DNA from: Capilliphycus robustus
Lineage (GTDB): Bacteria; Cyanobacteriota; Cyanobacteriia; Cyanobacteriales; Microcoleaceae
DNA: 64,000 nt
NCBI RefSeq assembly: GCF_034932365.1
Contig: NZ_JAYGHR010000065.1
Location: forward strand, 1 to 64,000
Reading direction: 5' to 3'
A program made the position numbers and the translations under genes. The notes beneath the pieces were generated by a model. The model was not told the origin of the DNA. It worked only from the letters and a program-made list of their open reading frames with translations, and ran no database searches. Position 1 is the first letter of the stretch. Each line of letters begins with the position of its first letter. Shown in pieces: positions 22,998-31,862 of this stretch.

Positions 22998-24098
22998 CTA
23001 CCAACTGAAGTTTAAATTTACAATCAAAGTCAATAAAAAAGTCAGTTGAGCCGCTAATACAATTAAGTAAACCACAGCTCGTCCCTTAAATACAGATAAC
23101 ATCAAGCCAACGGTTTTAATGTCAATCATCGGCCCGAATACCAAAAATGCTAACAGTGATCCACTGGTAAAAGTTGAAGCGAAAGAAAGGGCAAAAAACG
23201 CATCAACGGTTGAACAAATCGAAACCACTCCCCCCAACAGTAACATCGCGACAATCGAGGAAACCGGCCCATGTCCTAAACTGAGAATAATTTCACGGGG
23301 CATCGCCACCTGAATAATAGCAGCGATCGCACTGCCAATCACCAAAATACCGCCTAACTCCCGCAATTCTTGTACCATATTTTCGACCATCAAGCCCAAA
23401 CGTTCTTTTGAGGGGCGAAAAAACAGAGATCGCAAGTGAATTTTCGGGCGTTTATCGAGTTTTGAAGTCTTTTTGTCTGTTGTCCCCATGCCTTGTCCGG
23501 CTTGCCAAAACGGGATAGACTCTAATCTGACAGGTTGTTCAGCCGAACCTAACAAATAAGTCCCCGGTTGCAGCAAGGGTGAACTTTCACTCGCCTCAGT
23601 CGTTTTTTTGTTGGGGGGCGGGGACGGTAACAGACGGGCGAGAGTCGGTTGGAGGATGGGGCGTAGGTCTTTCTGGAAACTAAACACCCAACCGAGTAAG
23701 GTGGCAATCATCAACGATAATAGAACACGCAGAAAAACAATTTCCGGTTGGTCACGAAAAGCGATCCAAGTAGACCAGATAACAATAGGATTGATCGTGG
23801 GGGCGGCAAATAAAAATCCAATGGCGGCGGAAGCGGGTATTCCCTGAATGAGAAACCGACGGGCTACCGGAACGTTACCGCATTCACACACCGGAAACAA
23901 AAATCCCACCAAACTGCCGAATAATGCGGCTAATAGTGGATGAGTAGGAACCAATGACAGAAGTTTGCGTTCATCGACTAACTGATTGAGAACACTTGAG
24001 AATAAGACTCCTAATAGCAGAAACGGCAATGCCTCAACGAGTAAGCTGAGGAAAAGCGTAAACCCGCTATTAAGCTGATTAATAAAGGTTGATTCCAT
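22998..24098 (-). CDS. Permease of the YraQ/ArsP (DUF318) family
   Basis: This 366-residue membrane protein has about eight hydrophobic segments in two halves. Family signs are FLFPVCECGNVPVARRFLIQG near residue 70, with the conserved cysteine pair, and GGVVSICSTVDAFFALSFA in the second half. A polar loop of about 80 residues between the halves is variable. The family exports or moves metals or organoarsenicals; the substrate is not known for cyanobacterial members. It is the first gene of a tight three-gene operon with the TIGR03943-like protein and the acetyltransferase. Confidence 0.88.
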   Translation of the reverse strand: MESTFINQLNSGFTLFLSLLVEALPFLLLGVLFSSVLNQLVDERKLLSLVPTHPLLAALFGSLVGFLFPVCECGNVPVARRFLIQGIPASAAIGFLFAAPTINPIVIWSTWIAFRDQPEIVFLRVLLSLMIATLLGWVFSFQKDLRPILQPTLARLLPSPPPNKKTTEASESSPLLQPGTYLLGSAEQPVRLESIPFWQAGQGMGTTDKKTSKLDKRPKIHLRSLFFRPSKERLGLMVENMVQELRELGGILVIGSAIAAIIQVAMPREIILSLGHGPVSSIVAMLLLGGVVSICSTVDAFFALSFASTFTSGSLLAFLVFGPMIDIKTVGLMLSVFKGRAVVYLIVLAAQLTFLLTLIVNLNFSW

Positions 24099-24366
24099 GC
24101 CTCATCAAGTTTGAACAGGGCGCATCCGGTTGGGAGTTGGCTTCAATGGTGTTAAAAACCTCTGTGCCTAACCCACTAGGATGTTGACGATCTTTGCAAA
24201 AATAGGCATTCCAAGGATAGAGGGCGGGTCAGATTAAGATGAAAATGCGATCACAATTTTCGCTCGAAACTTTTATTCTATCCGATGATACCATTTAGAC
24301 GGCAATTGAGTTTTCAAACAACTCAAGCACTCAACCGGATGATTGCCCCTCAATAGCCCATAAAAT

Positions 24367-26196
24367 TTAGCGTACTGTAACGGGTTCACCGACAATAACG
24401 CGATGATCGCCGGATAACCCAAACGCCCGATGAACTGCTTGTAAGGCTTGTATACTCTGTTCTTCATCCACGACGCAACTAATTTTAATTTCTGAGGTGG
24501 CAATCATGGAAATATTAATGTTTTCTTTTGCCAAAGCCTCAAACATTCGCGCCGCAACTCCGGGATGATCCACCATTCCCGCCCCGACTGCGCTTACTTT
24601 GGCGATCGCTTTATTGACGACAATTTCCCCACAGCCTAACTCGCTAGTTGCTTCTTCTAACACCCTTTGGGCGTCATCCGCATCGGCTTGTGAGAGTGTA
24701 AAAGCAATATCACGAGTTAACACACCATTGACTTGATGACAGCGTTGGGACTGAATAATCATATCGACGCTAATATTATGTTCAGCCAACAGGGCGAACA
24801 CTTTCGCGGCCATTCCCGGACGATCGGGGATGTGACGAATGGCTAAACGGGCTTGATGGCGATCGAGGGCAACTCCCCGCACAGGCGGTAAAGGAGTCGT
24901 AGAGGTTGGAGTGGATAACGGCATTTCTGGGGTGCCTAAATTCACTTCAAACTGTTGACACAAGGCTTCAACGGCGCGATCGCAGTCAACGGCGGCGATC
25001 ACACAACTCACCTTGACTTCCGAAGTGGAAATCATCTGAATATTAATTCCTGCTTCGGCTAAGGTGGTAAACATCCCCGATGCCACATTCGGACGGCCAA
25101 TCATTCCCGCCCCGACAATACTGACTTTGGCAATAGGGGTTTGATCGCCTTTGACTTCGGGTTGTCCTAAATTCGCATCTTCGTTGTAGCCCAACGTTGG
25201 TAATAAAGCCTCTGCAACGGCGATCGCTTGATTGTAGGAATCCTTGCCAACGGTAAAGGTGATATCGTTAATATTGGCTTCGTGAATCGACTGAATAATC
25301 AAATCCACATTTAACTGTTGTAGGGCAATTCCCCCAAACAGTTTCGCCGCAATACCCGGACGATCCGGCACCCGCAACAGAGAAACCGCCGCTTGGTTGG
25401 TGTCAAATTCTACCGCATCAACCGGATGCGTTAATTCTAAGCCTTCTAGGGGTCGAGGTTGACGAGTCGCAGAGGTAACGCGAGTTCCCGGTTCATCACT
25501 CCAACTCGATCGCACCACCAACGGCATCCCATAGTTTCGGGCTATTTCCACCGCCCGAGGATGCAACACTTTCGCCCCCAAACTGGCTAATTCCAACATC
25601 TCGTCACAGGTAATTTCCGTCATTAACTGGGCTTCAGGAACCAAACGCGGATCAGTGGTTAAAATGCCGGGAACATCGGTATAAATTTCACATTGATCGG
25701 CTTGTAGGGCTGCCGCCAACGCCACCGCCGAAGTATCTGAACCGCCCCGCCCTAGCGTTGTGATTTCTAAATCTTCCCTGCCTGTAATCCCCTGGAAGCC
25801 TGCAACAACGACAACTTTACCTTTTTTGAGGTGACGTTCAATTCTATCGGTTTGAATGTGCAGAATTCGGGCGCGAGTATGTTCAGCTTCGGTCACAATT
25901 CCCACTTGGGCGCCGGTCATAGAAATGGCGGGTTGTCCGAGTTCTTGGATCGCCATACTCATCAGGGCGATGCTGACTTGTTCTCCGGTTGAGAGTAACA
26001 TATCCATTTCTCGGCGGTTGGGTGTTGTAGAAATTTCCGTCGCCAGCTTGACGAGTTGATCCGTTGTTTTTCCCATCGCTGAAACAACGACAACCACCGA
26101 ATGTTCGCGGGCTGTTTTCACGACTCGTTGAGCAACCGCTTGGATGCGTTCAACAGATCCGACAGAGGTACCACCGTATTTTTGGACTATCAGCAT
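24367..26196 (-). CDS. lysC: Aspartate kinase with four ACT domains
   Basis: This 609-residue protein catalyses the first step of the aspartate pathway to Lys, Thr and Met. The kinase domain starts MLIVQKYGGTSVGS and includes FQGITGREDLEITTLGRGGSDTSA. It is followed from about residue 270 by two duplicated ACT pairs (DRPGIAAKLFGGIALQQLNV, VGAGMIGRPNVASGMFTTLA, DRPGMAAKVFALLAEHNISV, VGAGMVDHPGVAARMFEALA). The doubled ACT arrangement is typical of cyanobacterial enzymes, which are inhibited by Lys and Thr. An in-frame upstream start at 26256 is rejected because the family begins at MLIVQKYGG. The gap 24099-24366 shows no gene. Confidence 0.96.
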   Translation of the reverse strand: MLIVQKYGGTSVGSVERIQAVAQRVVKTAREHSVVVVVSAMGKTTDQLVKLATEISTTPNRREMDMLLSTGEQVSIALMSMAIQELGQPAISMTGAQVGIVTEAEHTRARILHIQTDRIERHLKKGKVVVVAGFQGITGREDLEITTLGRGGSDTSAVALAAALQADQCEIYTDVPGILTTDPRLVPEAQLMTEITCDEMLELASLGAKVLHPRAVEIARNYGMPLVVRSSWSDEPGTRVTSATRQPRPLEGLELTHPVDAVEFDTNQAAVSLLRVPDRPGIAAKLFGGIALQQLNVDLIIQSIHEANINDITFTVGKDSYNQAIAVAEALLPTLGYNEDANLGQPEVKGDQTPIAKVSIVGAGMIGRPNVASGMFTTLAEAGINIQMISTSEVKVSCVIAAVDCDRAVEALCQQFEVNLGTPEMPLSTPTSTTPLPPVRGVALDRHQARLAIRHIPDRPGMAAKVFALLAEHNISVDMIIQSQRCHQVNGVLTRDIAFTLSQADADDAQRVLEEATSELGCGEIVVNKAIAKVSAVGAGMVDHPGVAARMFEALAKENINISMIATSEIKISCVVDEEQSIQALQAVHRAFGLSGDHRVIVGEPVTVR

Positions 26197-26510
26197 AGCA
26201 ACTTGAGAATATTGGGAATGGAATGCGATCGCAAGTGAGTCTGGGACATTGGACATCTGTAGATGCCCTTAAGTTCCGAGCCGAATCCCTTCAAAAACGG
26301 ATTTGACTCTATGGATGCCTCTCCATATTTTAGAGGACAGGATATCATACAGAACGTTGCATGACACCAATCCTGAAGCGACAAGAAGCTCAAAGTAGAA
26401 GTTTCAAGTTTAATAGAAGTGAGCGACTGCCATCAGGATAGACTGAAAAACCCGGTTTGGCCTTGATGTACGGGGAGCAACATACAAAATTCTACAAAAT
26501 ATAACAAATT

Positions 26511-26540
26511 GCATAACCTCTGATAAGCCAGACATATGTA
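26511..26540 (+). promoter_or_regulatory. GCATAACCT-N8-CCAGACATA element, copy A
   Basis: GCATAACCT (26511-26519), eight bases, CCAGACATA (26528-26536), then TGTA. The same two 9-mers with the same 8-base gap occur at 30956-30985. Copy A lies about 150 bases before the HTH gene start. Nearby GACAAGTTAGTTAAAG and GATAAGTTAGTTATTT (starting about 26542 and 26621) are a further direct repeat. The rest of the 26197-26688 gap has no gene. Confidence 0.55.
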
Positions 26541-26688
26541 CTGACAAGTTAGTTAAAGTCAAACTTAGCAAATTCTACCCATTGAGGTAGGATTCTTCTG
26601 CAAAAGTTACAATTTTGGCCGATAAGTTAGTTATTTTAATCTAGAAATTGTGATTGCAGTTCGCCCAGTTAAAAAAGGAGTGTATTCG

Positions 26689-27309
26689 ATGAAAAAGAAC
26701 AGTAAATTTCTCAGCAGTTTTCAACGCAAGTACCTAGAAAAAAGTCTTGAAAAAGATCTTCCCAAGCAGTATTCCCAGCGAATTCAAATTATGCTGCTTG
26801 CTGATGAGGGTAAAACTCAAACTCAGATTTGTCAAGCTTTAGGATGTTCTCAAAGTACCGCACGCCATTGGATCGCTACAGCCAAGTCGGGTCAGGCTCA
26901 TCAGTGGGATCATTCTACTTTGGGTAGACCTCAAGTGATGGATGAGCAATGCTTGCAGCGTTTAAAAGAATTAGTGACTCAAAGTCCCAGAGAGGTTAAG
27001 GTTCCCAACTGTGATTTTACTTATTCGGCTCGACATTGGACCGGAAAAAAACTCAGCGAACATATGAGCGCAGAATTCGGAATTAAAATTAGCGATCGTC
27101 ACATTAACCGACTTTTGAAAAACATGGGTTTATCGACTCGTCCTCAACCCAGTTATGGGGAAACTAATCAGACTCAATCTCCTGAAAATAGCATTGTGAT
27201 TGATGATATTAAAGGTGAGGCGTTAGCAGTTTCAGATGAGACGTTCCTCGCTCATTTCTTTAAAAAACAAGATTTTATGGAACTCAGCTTCTCTCATTGG
27301 AGTTACTAA
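26689..27309 (+). CDS. HTH DNA-binding protein related to IS630-type transposase N-termini
   Basis: The 206-residue product starts at the ATG at 26689, eight bases after AAGGAG; an earlier GTG is less likely. Residues about 20-65 form a helix-turn-helix (QIMLLADEGKTQTQICQALG, CSQSTARHWIATAKSG). Residues 85-150 form a second winged-helix part (WTGKKLSEHMSAEFGIKISD, RHINRLLKNMGL), as in IS630 transposases. The DDE catalytic domain is absent and is replaced by a 45-residue tail (IVIDDIKGEALAVSDETFLA). I read it as a domesticated regulator. In cyanobacteria similar HTH genes sit beside parvulin and peptide-export genes; here a parvulin gene follows. Confidence 0.82.
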   Translation: MKKNSKFLSSFQRKYLEKSLEKDLPKQYSQRIQIMLLADEGKTQTQICQALGCSQSTARHWIATAKSGQAHQWDHSTLGRPQVMDEQCLQRLKELVTQSPREVKVPNCDFTYSARHWTGKKLSEHMSAEFGIKISDRHINRLLKNMGLSTRPQPSYGETNQTQSPENSIVIDDIKGEALAVSDETFLAHFFKKQDFMELSFSHWSY

Positions 27310-27416
27310 CCTCTGAAACCCCTCGACAAGAATGATTCTATGAATGTAAATTATTTCAATATTTAACTGAATTGCATAAAAATTTTTAAGCGTTTGCGTC
27401 ATTAAAGCTAAGAAAT

Positions 27417-28151
27417 ATGTCAAAATCGATTGCGATTACGGGTGAGGATATTCTCAATCATCTTAAACTTTCGCTACAAATCCCTGAAGTTATTCAAGGG
27501 ATTATGAGTCGTAAAATCATTATTAACGCAGCATTAGAAGCAGGGATAAAGGTAGAGACTCAGGAACTTCAGAAAGCAGCAAATACGATTCGTTTGCTTC
27601 AGGGTCTTCATACGGCTGAAGAAACATTTACTTGGTTAGAAAAACATTGCTTATCTGTAGATAAATTTGAAGAAACGGCTTATCTCAGTCTGATTTCCCA
27701 AAAGTTAATTTCTCATTTGTTTTCTGAAAAGGTTGAGCCTTATTTTAATCAAAATAAATGGGATTATGTGGGTGTAGTGATGTATGAGATCATGCTGGAT
27801 GATCCAGATTTAGCGATGAAATTGTTCTCCGCAATTGAGAAGAAAAAAATCAGTTTCTATGAAGTCGCTCATCAATACATTCAGGATCAAGAGTTACGTC
27901 GTCGAGGGGGATATCGAGGTGTGCTGTATCGCCAGGATTTGAAACCAGAGATTGCTGCTGCTGTTTTTGCTGCTCGACCTCCCCAAATGATTAAACCCAT
28001 TATCACTTCTGAGGGAATTTATTTAATTTTTGTAGAAGAAATTCTTCAAGCAGAGTTAGATTGTCAGTTGCGTTCTAAAATTTTATTGCGGTTGTTTGAG
28101 GAGTGGGTGAAGCAGCAAGTCAAGTCTGTTGAAGTTGTGAATAATTTCTGA
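27417..28151 (+). CDS. Parvulin-type peptidyl-prolyl isomerase (SurA/PpiC-like)
   Basis: This is a 244-residue protein. The N-terminal half is a helical SurA-like domain (HLKLSLQIPEVIQGIMSRKI, IIINAALEAGIKVETQELQK). The C-terminal half (about 125-215) is a parvulin domain (FYEVAHQYIQDQELRRRGGY, RGVLYRQDLKPEIAAAVFAA, PPQMIKPIITSEGIYLIFVE). No signal peptide is present, so it acts in the cytoplasm. Cytoplasmic parvulins of this type in cyanobacteria often accompany ABC exporters of ribosomal peptides; no exporter is adjacent here. It lies 107 bases after the HTH gene on the same strand. Confidence 0.85.
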   Translation: MSKSIAITGEDILNHLKLSLQIPEVIQGIMSRKIIINAALEAGIKVETQELQKAANTIRLLQGLHTAEETFTWLEKHCLSVDKFEETAYLSLISQKLISHLFSEKVEPYFNQNKWDYVGVVMYEIMLDDPDLAMKLFSAIEKKKISFYEVAHQYIQDQELRRRGGYRGVLYRQDLKPEIAAAVFAARPPQMIKPIITSEGIYLIFVEEILQAELDCQLRSKILLRLFEEWVKQQVKSVEVVNNF

Positions 28152-28200
28152 ATTGAATAGAGTCATGGAACCTGTTGAGAAGTTTGGGAAATTTATAGAT

Positions 28201-28265
28201 ATAGCGGTGTGCGCTCGTATGAGGTATCAACCAGAAACCCGGTTTCTATGAGAAACCGGGTTTCT
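28201..28265. terminator. Dispersed repeat with hairpin terminator
   Basis: ATAGCGGTGTGCGCTCGTAT is followed by GAGGTA and then a perfect hairpin AGAAACCCGGTTTCT-ATG-AGAAACCGGGTTTCT (28233-28265). The same leader plus hairpin occurs at 41599-41698. It probably terminates the parvulin transcript and the convergent FAD-oxidase transcript. Confidence 0.65.
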
Positions 28266-28405
28266 ACCCAATCGTTGAGAAGTTAGGGAAATTTATAGAT
28301 AACCTCAGCAGGAGTTAAAAAAATCAGGGTTTAATTGATTTAATAGGAAATCCCCGTCATAGATTGCGGGGATAATCTTGAATAGAGTTAATCGATGAAC
28401 TTCTA

Positions 28406-30028
28406 TTAATTGAATGTTTGGATTTTCGCACCGACCAGTAAACAGGATTGCAACTTAGTCAAAATTGAAGTTTGATCATCCTTTCTTTTTCCTAAGCTTT
28501 CCACTGAAGAAAAAGGTTTAGGTAAACGATATTGATAATATCCCATTGTCCTTAATTCGGTGGCTAGACGATCAAAACATTGGCGAGCTTTTTGGTCTTG
28601 ACCCACAACTTCTCGATCATAAACCAAAGAGGTCATCACATACATTTCCCTGGAATTAACGCCATCCAAAACAATCATTGGTTCAAAACCATAATCTGTA
28701 AAAAATTGTTCAATTACAGGAACAAGATTGAGCGCATCAGTACCCGAAGACGGTGCTGTTATCGCCATCCACAGAAAACCACATTGATCTTGATCTAGAT
28801 CCATAACCTGTGGAATTGGGCTTTTCTTCCGCCAATAACTCATCGGAACACTTCCTTGAACTGGAATTCCAGCAAAGGTTAATAGACGACCTTTTAACAC
28901 GCGATGAGTCACTTCAGGAACTTCTAATGTATGCTGAAATCGCAGGTTTTGAATTTGTGCTTTATCGACGGTGAATGATTGCAAACGACTGACTTTCTGA
29001 CTCAGAACTTCGTGAATATCTGCTTTGACAGCTTCAGCGTGTCTTAACGTGGGAGAATAAACCGCAAAAACTCCGTTATAAATTCCTGACCAAACAGGGA
29101 TTTCTTGTTCCCGCAACAGTTTCAGCATCAGATCGCGATCAAGGGTTTGTTTTTCATCCGCTTTTTGCCAAGGAAACTGACTGACTTCTGCTAGAATACG
29201 ATAGCCATGTAACAATATCCAGTTACTTTCAATTAATCCACTTTGCTTCAAGTTTTGCAATTGATCAATGAGTTCATCTAACTGTTCTTCCTCATCGATA
29301 GAAAAATAGAACATTTGTAAATATTCCGGCAAGAGTCGTAATTCTATCGTCATTTCGGTGACAATTCCTAAATTTGATTGCCGAAATAAACCTTTCAAAT
29401 CCGGCCCTACACCACAATGAGAAAGTCCAGCCGTTGAAGCATTAGATAAACCGTCAAATCCTGTTTTTAGGAATTCACCAGAGGGTAAAATTGCCTCAAG
29501 GGAAATAACATGATTCCAGCGAATTGAATTTAAACCATTGGCATAACCTGCGTCTAAAGCATTTCCAATTACACTAGAGTGAGGAGAACTCCCTGTCAGT
29601 GAGAACAGTAAGTGAGGATAGTTTGACCGCAAATATTCAAATAATTGTTGCTGACTGACTCCAGGGCCAACAGTAACGGTGGCATTTTTTCCATCGACTT
29701 TAATCTGATTAAGCCGACTTAAATCCATCACCACACTCCAGTTTTCATCAGGAACTTTAGAACCGTATCCCCAGTTATATCCTCGACTAATGGGGTAAAT
29801 AGGTACTTCAAATTTTTGAGCCGCTTTCAGGCATTCTTGGACTTCTTTTGCAGAACCAGGTTGAACGATGAAACAAACTCGTTGTGAGGTTTCAAATGTT
29901 GCTGTTTCTAAAGCTCCGATGACATTTTCTTTGGTAATAACATATTCAGAGCCAACGATTTCTTTACAAAAATCTAGATAGTTCCATCTTGATTTCAGAC
30001 TGGGATTAAATTTTAATGTTGATACCAT
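28406..30028 (-). CDS. FAD-linked oxidase (VAO/p-cresol methylhydroxylase-like)
   Basis: This 540-residue flavoenzyme has the PCMH-type FAD domain at about 45-230: VPIYPISRGYNWGYGSKVP, SVVMDLSRLNQIKVDGKNATVTVGPGVS, and LTGSSPHSSVIGNALDAGY with the pyrophosphate-binding glycine. The substrate domain is at about 250-500. Vanillyl-alcohol-oxidase-like enzymes oxidise phenols, alcohols or side chains of natural products; the substrate cannot be read here. A good AAGGAGAAT site precedes the ATG. It lies 110 bases after the PEP-CTERM gene on the same strand. Confidence 0.87.
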   Translation of the reverse strand: MVSTLKFNPSLKSRWNYLDFCKEIVGSEYVITKENVIGALETATFETSQRVCFIVQPGSAKEVQECLKAAQKFEVPIYPISRGYNWGYGSKVPDENWSVVMDLSRLNQIKVDGKNATVTVGPGVSQQQLFEYLRSNYPHLLFSLTGSSPHSSVIGNALDAGYANGLNSIRWNHVISLEAILPSGEFLKTGFDGLSNASTAGLSHCGVGPDLKGLFRQSNLGIVTEMTIELRLLPEYLQMFYFSIDEEEQLDELIDQLQNLKQSGLIESNWILLHGYRILAEVSQFPWQKADEKQTLDRDLMLKLLREQEIPVWSGIYNGVFAVYSPTLRHAEAVKADIHEVLSQKVSRLQSFTVDKAQIQNLRFQHTLEVPEVTHRVLKGRLLTFAGIPVQGSVPMSYWRKKSPIPQVMDLDQDQCGFLWMAITAPSSGTDALNLVPVIEQFFTDYGFEPMIVLDGVNSREMYVMTSLVYDREVVGQDQKARQCFDRLATELRTMGYYQYRLPKPFSSVESLGKRKDDQTSILTKLQSCLLVGAKIQTFN

Positions 30029-30138
30029 GACTATTCTCCTTAGTTACTCATTTACTCGGTTAATTCATTCAGTTCAAAAGGATTAAGAGAAGATTTTAGA
30101 TGGGGATTTACTTCTCTCAATCTGTTCTAGGAATCCTT

Positions 30139-30720
30139 CTAAAACTTGATATTAGATTGGGATTTATTTTTCTTCTGAGCCGCTAGTAAAGTCATTGCCA
30201 AAATTCCCAATCCAACCAACGAACTCGGTTCTGGTACGGTTTTGTAGTTGACATCATCACCTCCGATAATGCGAGTATCAACGACTCCTGTTTCAGCGTT
30301 AGGACCCCATAACGACCAAGCACCAGGTTCTCCGGGTTTAATTAACTCATCTCCTCCATCAATGAGAAGTACATACTCACTACTTTCTTGAGATTCACCT
30401 CGGTATTCAACCCCTAAAAATTCTCCGTCAAAGAAAACAGCATTTGCTTGTTCAATAGCTGTAAAAGAAAATGATTGAGAGTCATTTAAAGTCAGATTTG
30501 CTTCAAACTCACTCAGGGCTACTTTTTCCCATTCTGTCAACGGATTGGGTTCCGCCTCAAAGCTCACCGAACCCGTTCCAAGAATATTTTCAAAATCATC
30601 AATTAGAGGGAAATCGAAGTTGAAACGAGCAGCATGAGCCGGAGCTTCTGAAACAATAGTTAATAGAGTTAAAGCAGCAATTGTACCTGTTAATTGTTTG
30701 AAGATGTTGTTAGTAATCAT
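30139..30720 (-). CDS. PEP-CTERM sorted exported protein
   Basis: This 193-residue protein has an N-terminal signal peptide (TGTIAALTLLTIVSEAPAHA) and a C-terminal sorting signal: VPEPSSLVGLGILAMTLLAA followed by a basic tail (QKKNKSQ). The middle is beta-rich and acidic. PEP-CTERM proteins are processed by exosortase and often go to extracellular polysaccharide. The exact role is unknown. It is the upstream neighbour of the FAD oxidase. Confidence 0.9.
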   Translation of the reverse strand: MITNNIFKQLTGTIAALTLLTIVSEAPAHAARFNFDFPLIDDFENILGTGSVSFEAEPNPLTEWEKVALSEFEANLTLNDSQSFSFTAIEQANAVFFDGEFLGVEYRGESQESSEYVLLIDGGDELIKPGEPGAWSLWGPNAETGVVDTRIIGGDDVNYKTVPEPSSLVGLGILAMTLLAAQKKNKSQSNIKF

Positions 30721-30955
30721 AGTGATAGAGTGAATGTCTCGGTTGTCTTTACACTCAAATCATGGCATAGCTTTTTGAGTTAATGCAAGGGGTTGAACAA
30801 CTTTAAAACTCAGCTAACTAACACAATTATGTCTCGATTTTTAGGGTGATCATCCTTCTCATAAAGTCAAATCAAGATTAATTCTAAATTTTTGAAGATA
30901 TAACTAACATCTTTATGTCTTTTTAGATCTTTCCTGAGCTATTTTCTCCAAAAGT

Positions 30956-30985
30956 GCATAACCTGTCAGTATCCAGACATAGGTA
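30956..30985 (+). promoter_or_regulatory. GCATAACCT-N8-CCAGACATA element, copy B
   Basis: GCATAACCT (30956-30964), eight bases, CCAGACATA (30973-30981), then GGTA; same order, orientation and gap as copy A at 26511. It lies about 220 bases before the serine acetyltransferase start. The rest of the 30721-31200 gap carries AACTAAC motifs at 30816 and 30902 and no gene I can support. Confidence 0.55.
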
Positions 30986-31200
30986 AACTTGAGCAAGAAT
31001 AAAGACTTTTTATCAGCAATCAAACAGTAAATCCATACAACAGGCTAGATGTAGAAGCTTGGAACGTTGAGCGCAAGCGAGATAGCCTTCTCGTTACTTT
31101 CTAGCTCTGTTCCTCATTTTTGTCAAGCCTTTGGCTCGTCTTTATCTTGCTGCTCTGAAGTTTAAGATTGATGCAATTTTTCAACAGGAAAGCTAAAAAT

Positions 31201-31824
31201 ATGATGACAACTGCTTCTCATTCTCCTATGGAAATTCAATCTCATTCTAACCGTTTCACTCGGTTTTGGAATCCTTTTAAAATAGTAATTTCTGACTATG
31301 CGATCGCTTTTCAACGTGATCCGGCAGCTCGCAATTGGTTAGAAGTCCTACTCTGTTATCCTGGCCCACAAGCCTTATTATTTTATCGCATTGCCCACTT
31401 TTTATATCAATTAAACCTCCCCGTTATTCCTCGACTTCTGTCTCATTTTGCTCGATTTTTAACCGGAATTGAGATTCATCCGGGTGCAACAATTGGTCAT
31501 CATGTTTTTATCGATCATGGTATGGGAGTTGTCATTGGAGAAACCGCAATTGTCGGCGATTACTGTTTGATTTATCAAGGGGTAACACTGGGAGGAACGG
31601 GAAAAGAAACGGGTAAACGTCATCCCACTTTAGGCTGCGGTGTGATTGCAGGTGCTGGAAGTAAAATACTCGGTAATATCACCATCGGCGATCAAGTTCG
31701 TGTCGGTGCAGGTGCCGTTGTTTTAAAAGATGTTCCCCCCCATTCTACGGTTGTGGGTATACCTGGTCGCATTATTTCTCATTCTGTTTCTTCCTTAACA
31801 GCTAAAGTCGTCAATCTTGTTTAA
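31201..31824 (+). CDS. cysE: Serine O-acetyltransferase
   Basis: This hexapeptide-repeat enzyme makes O-acetylserine for cysteine synthesis. RDPAARNWLEVLLCYPGPQA, LTGIEIHPGATIGHHVFIDH, GMGVVIGETAIVGDYCLIYQ, GVTLGGTGKETGKRHP and the C-terminal VVGIPGRI are all typical, including the catalytic histidines and the GTGKE loop. I place the start at 31201 (MMTTASH), after AGGAAAG; a TTG/ATG pair at 31168/31171 would add 11 residues. The C-terminus is short and lacks the usual GIYGDGI-like extension. It is followed 38 bases later by a gamma-glutamylcyclotransferase-like gene, which suggests a shared thiol-metabolism unit. Confidence 0.92.
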   Translation: MMTTASHSPMEIQSHSNRFTRFWNPFKIVISDYAIAFQRDPAARNWLEVLLCYPGPQALLFYRIAHFLYQLNLPVIPRLLSHFARFLTGIEIHPGATIGHHVFIDHGMGVVIGETAIVGDYCLIYQGVTLGGTGKETGKRHPTLGCGVIAGAGSKILGNITIGDQVRVGAGAVVLKDVPPHSTVVGIPGRIISHSVSSLTAKVVNLV

Positions 31825-31862
31825 TCGGATCAAAAAAAGTTGAAATTAAAGTTGAAATCAAA

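Noticed and set aside
26197..26500. Lysine riboswitch upstream of lysC
   Set aside because: No lysine-riboswitch core or multi-stem structure could be recognised, and cyanobacteria are not known to use it here.
26650..27309. Complete IS630 transposase
   Set aside because: Only the DNA-binding part is present; there is no DDE domain, no terminal inverted repeats and no target duplication, so it was called as an HTH protein.
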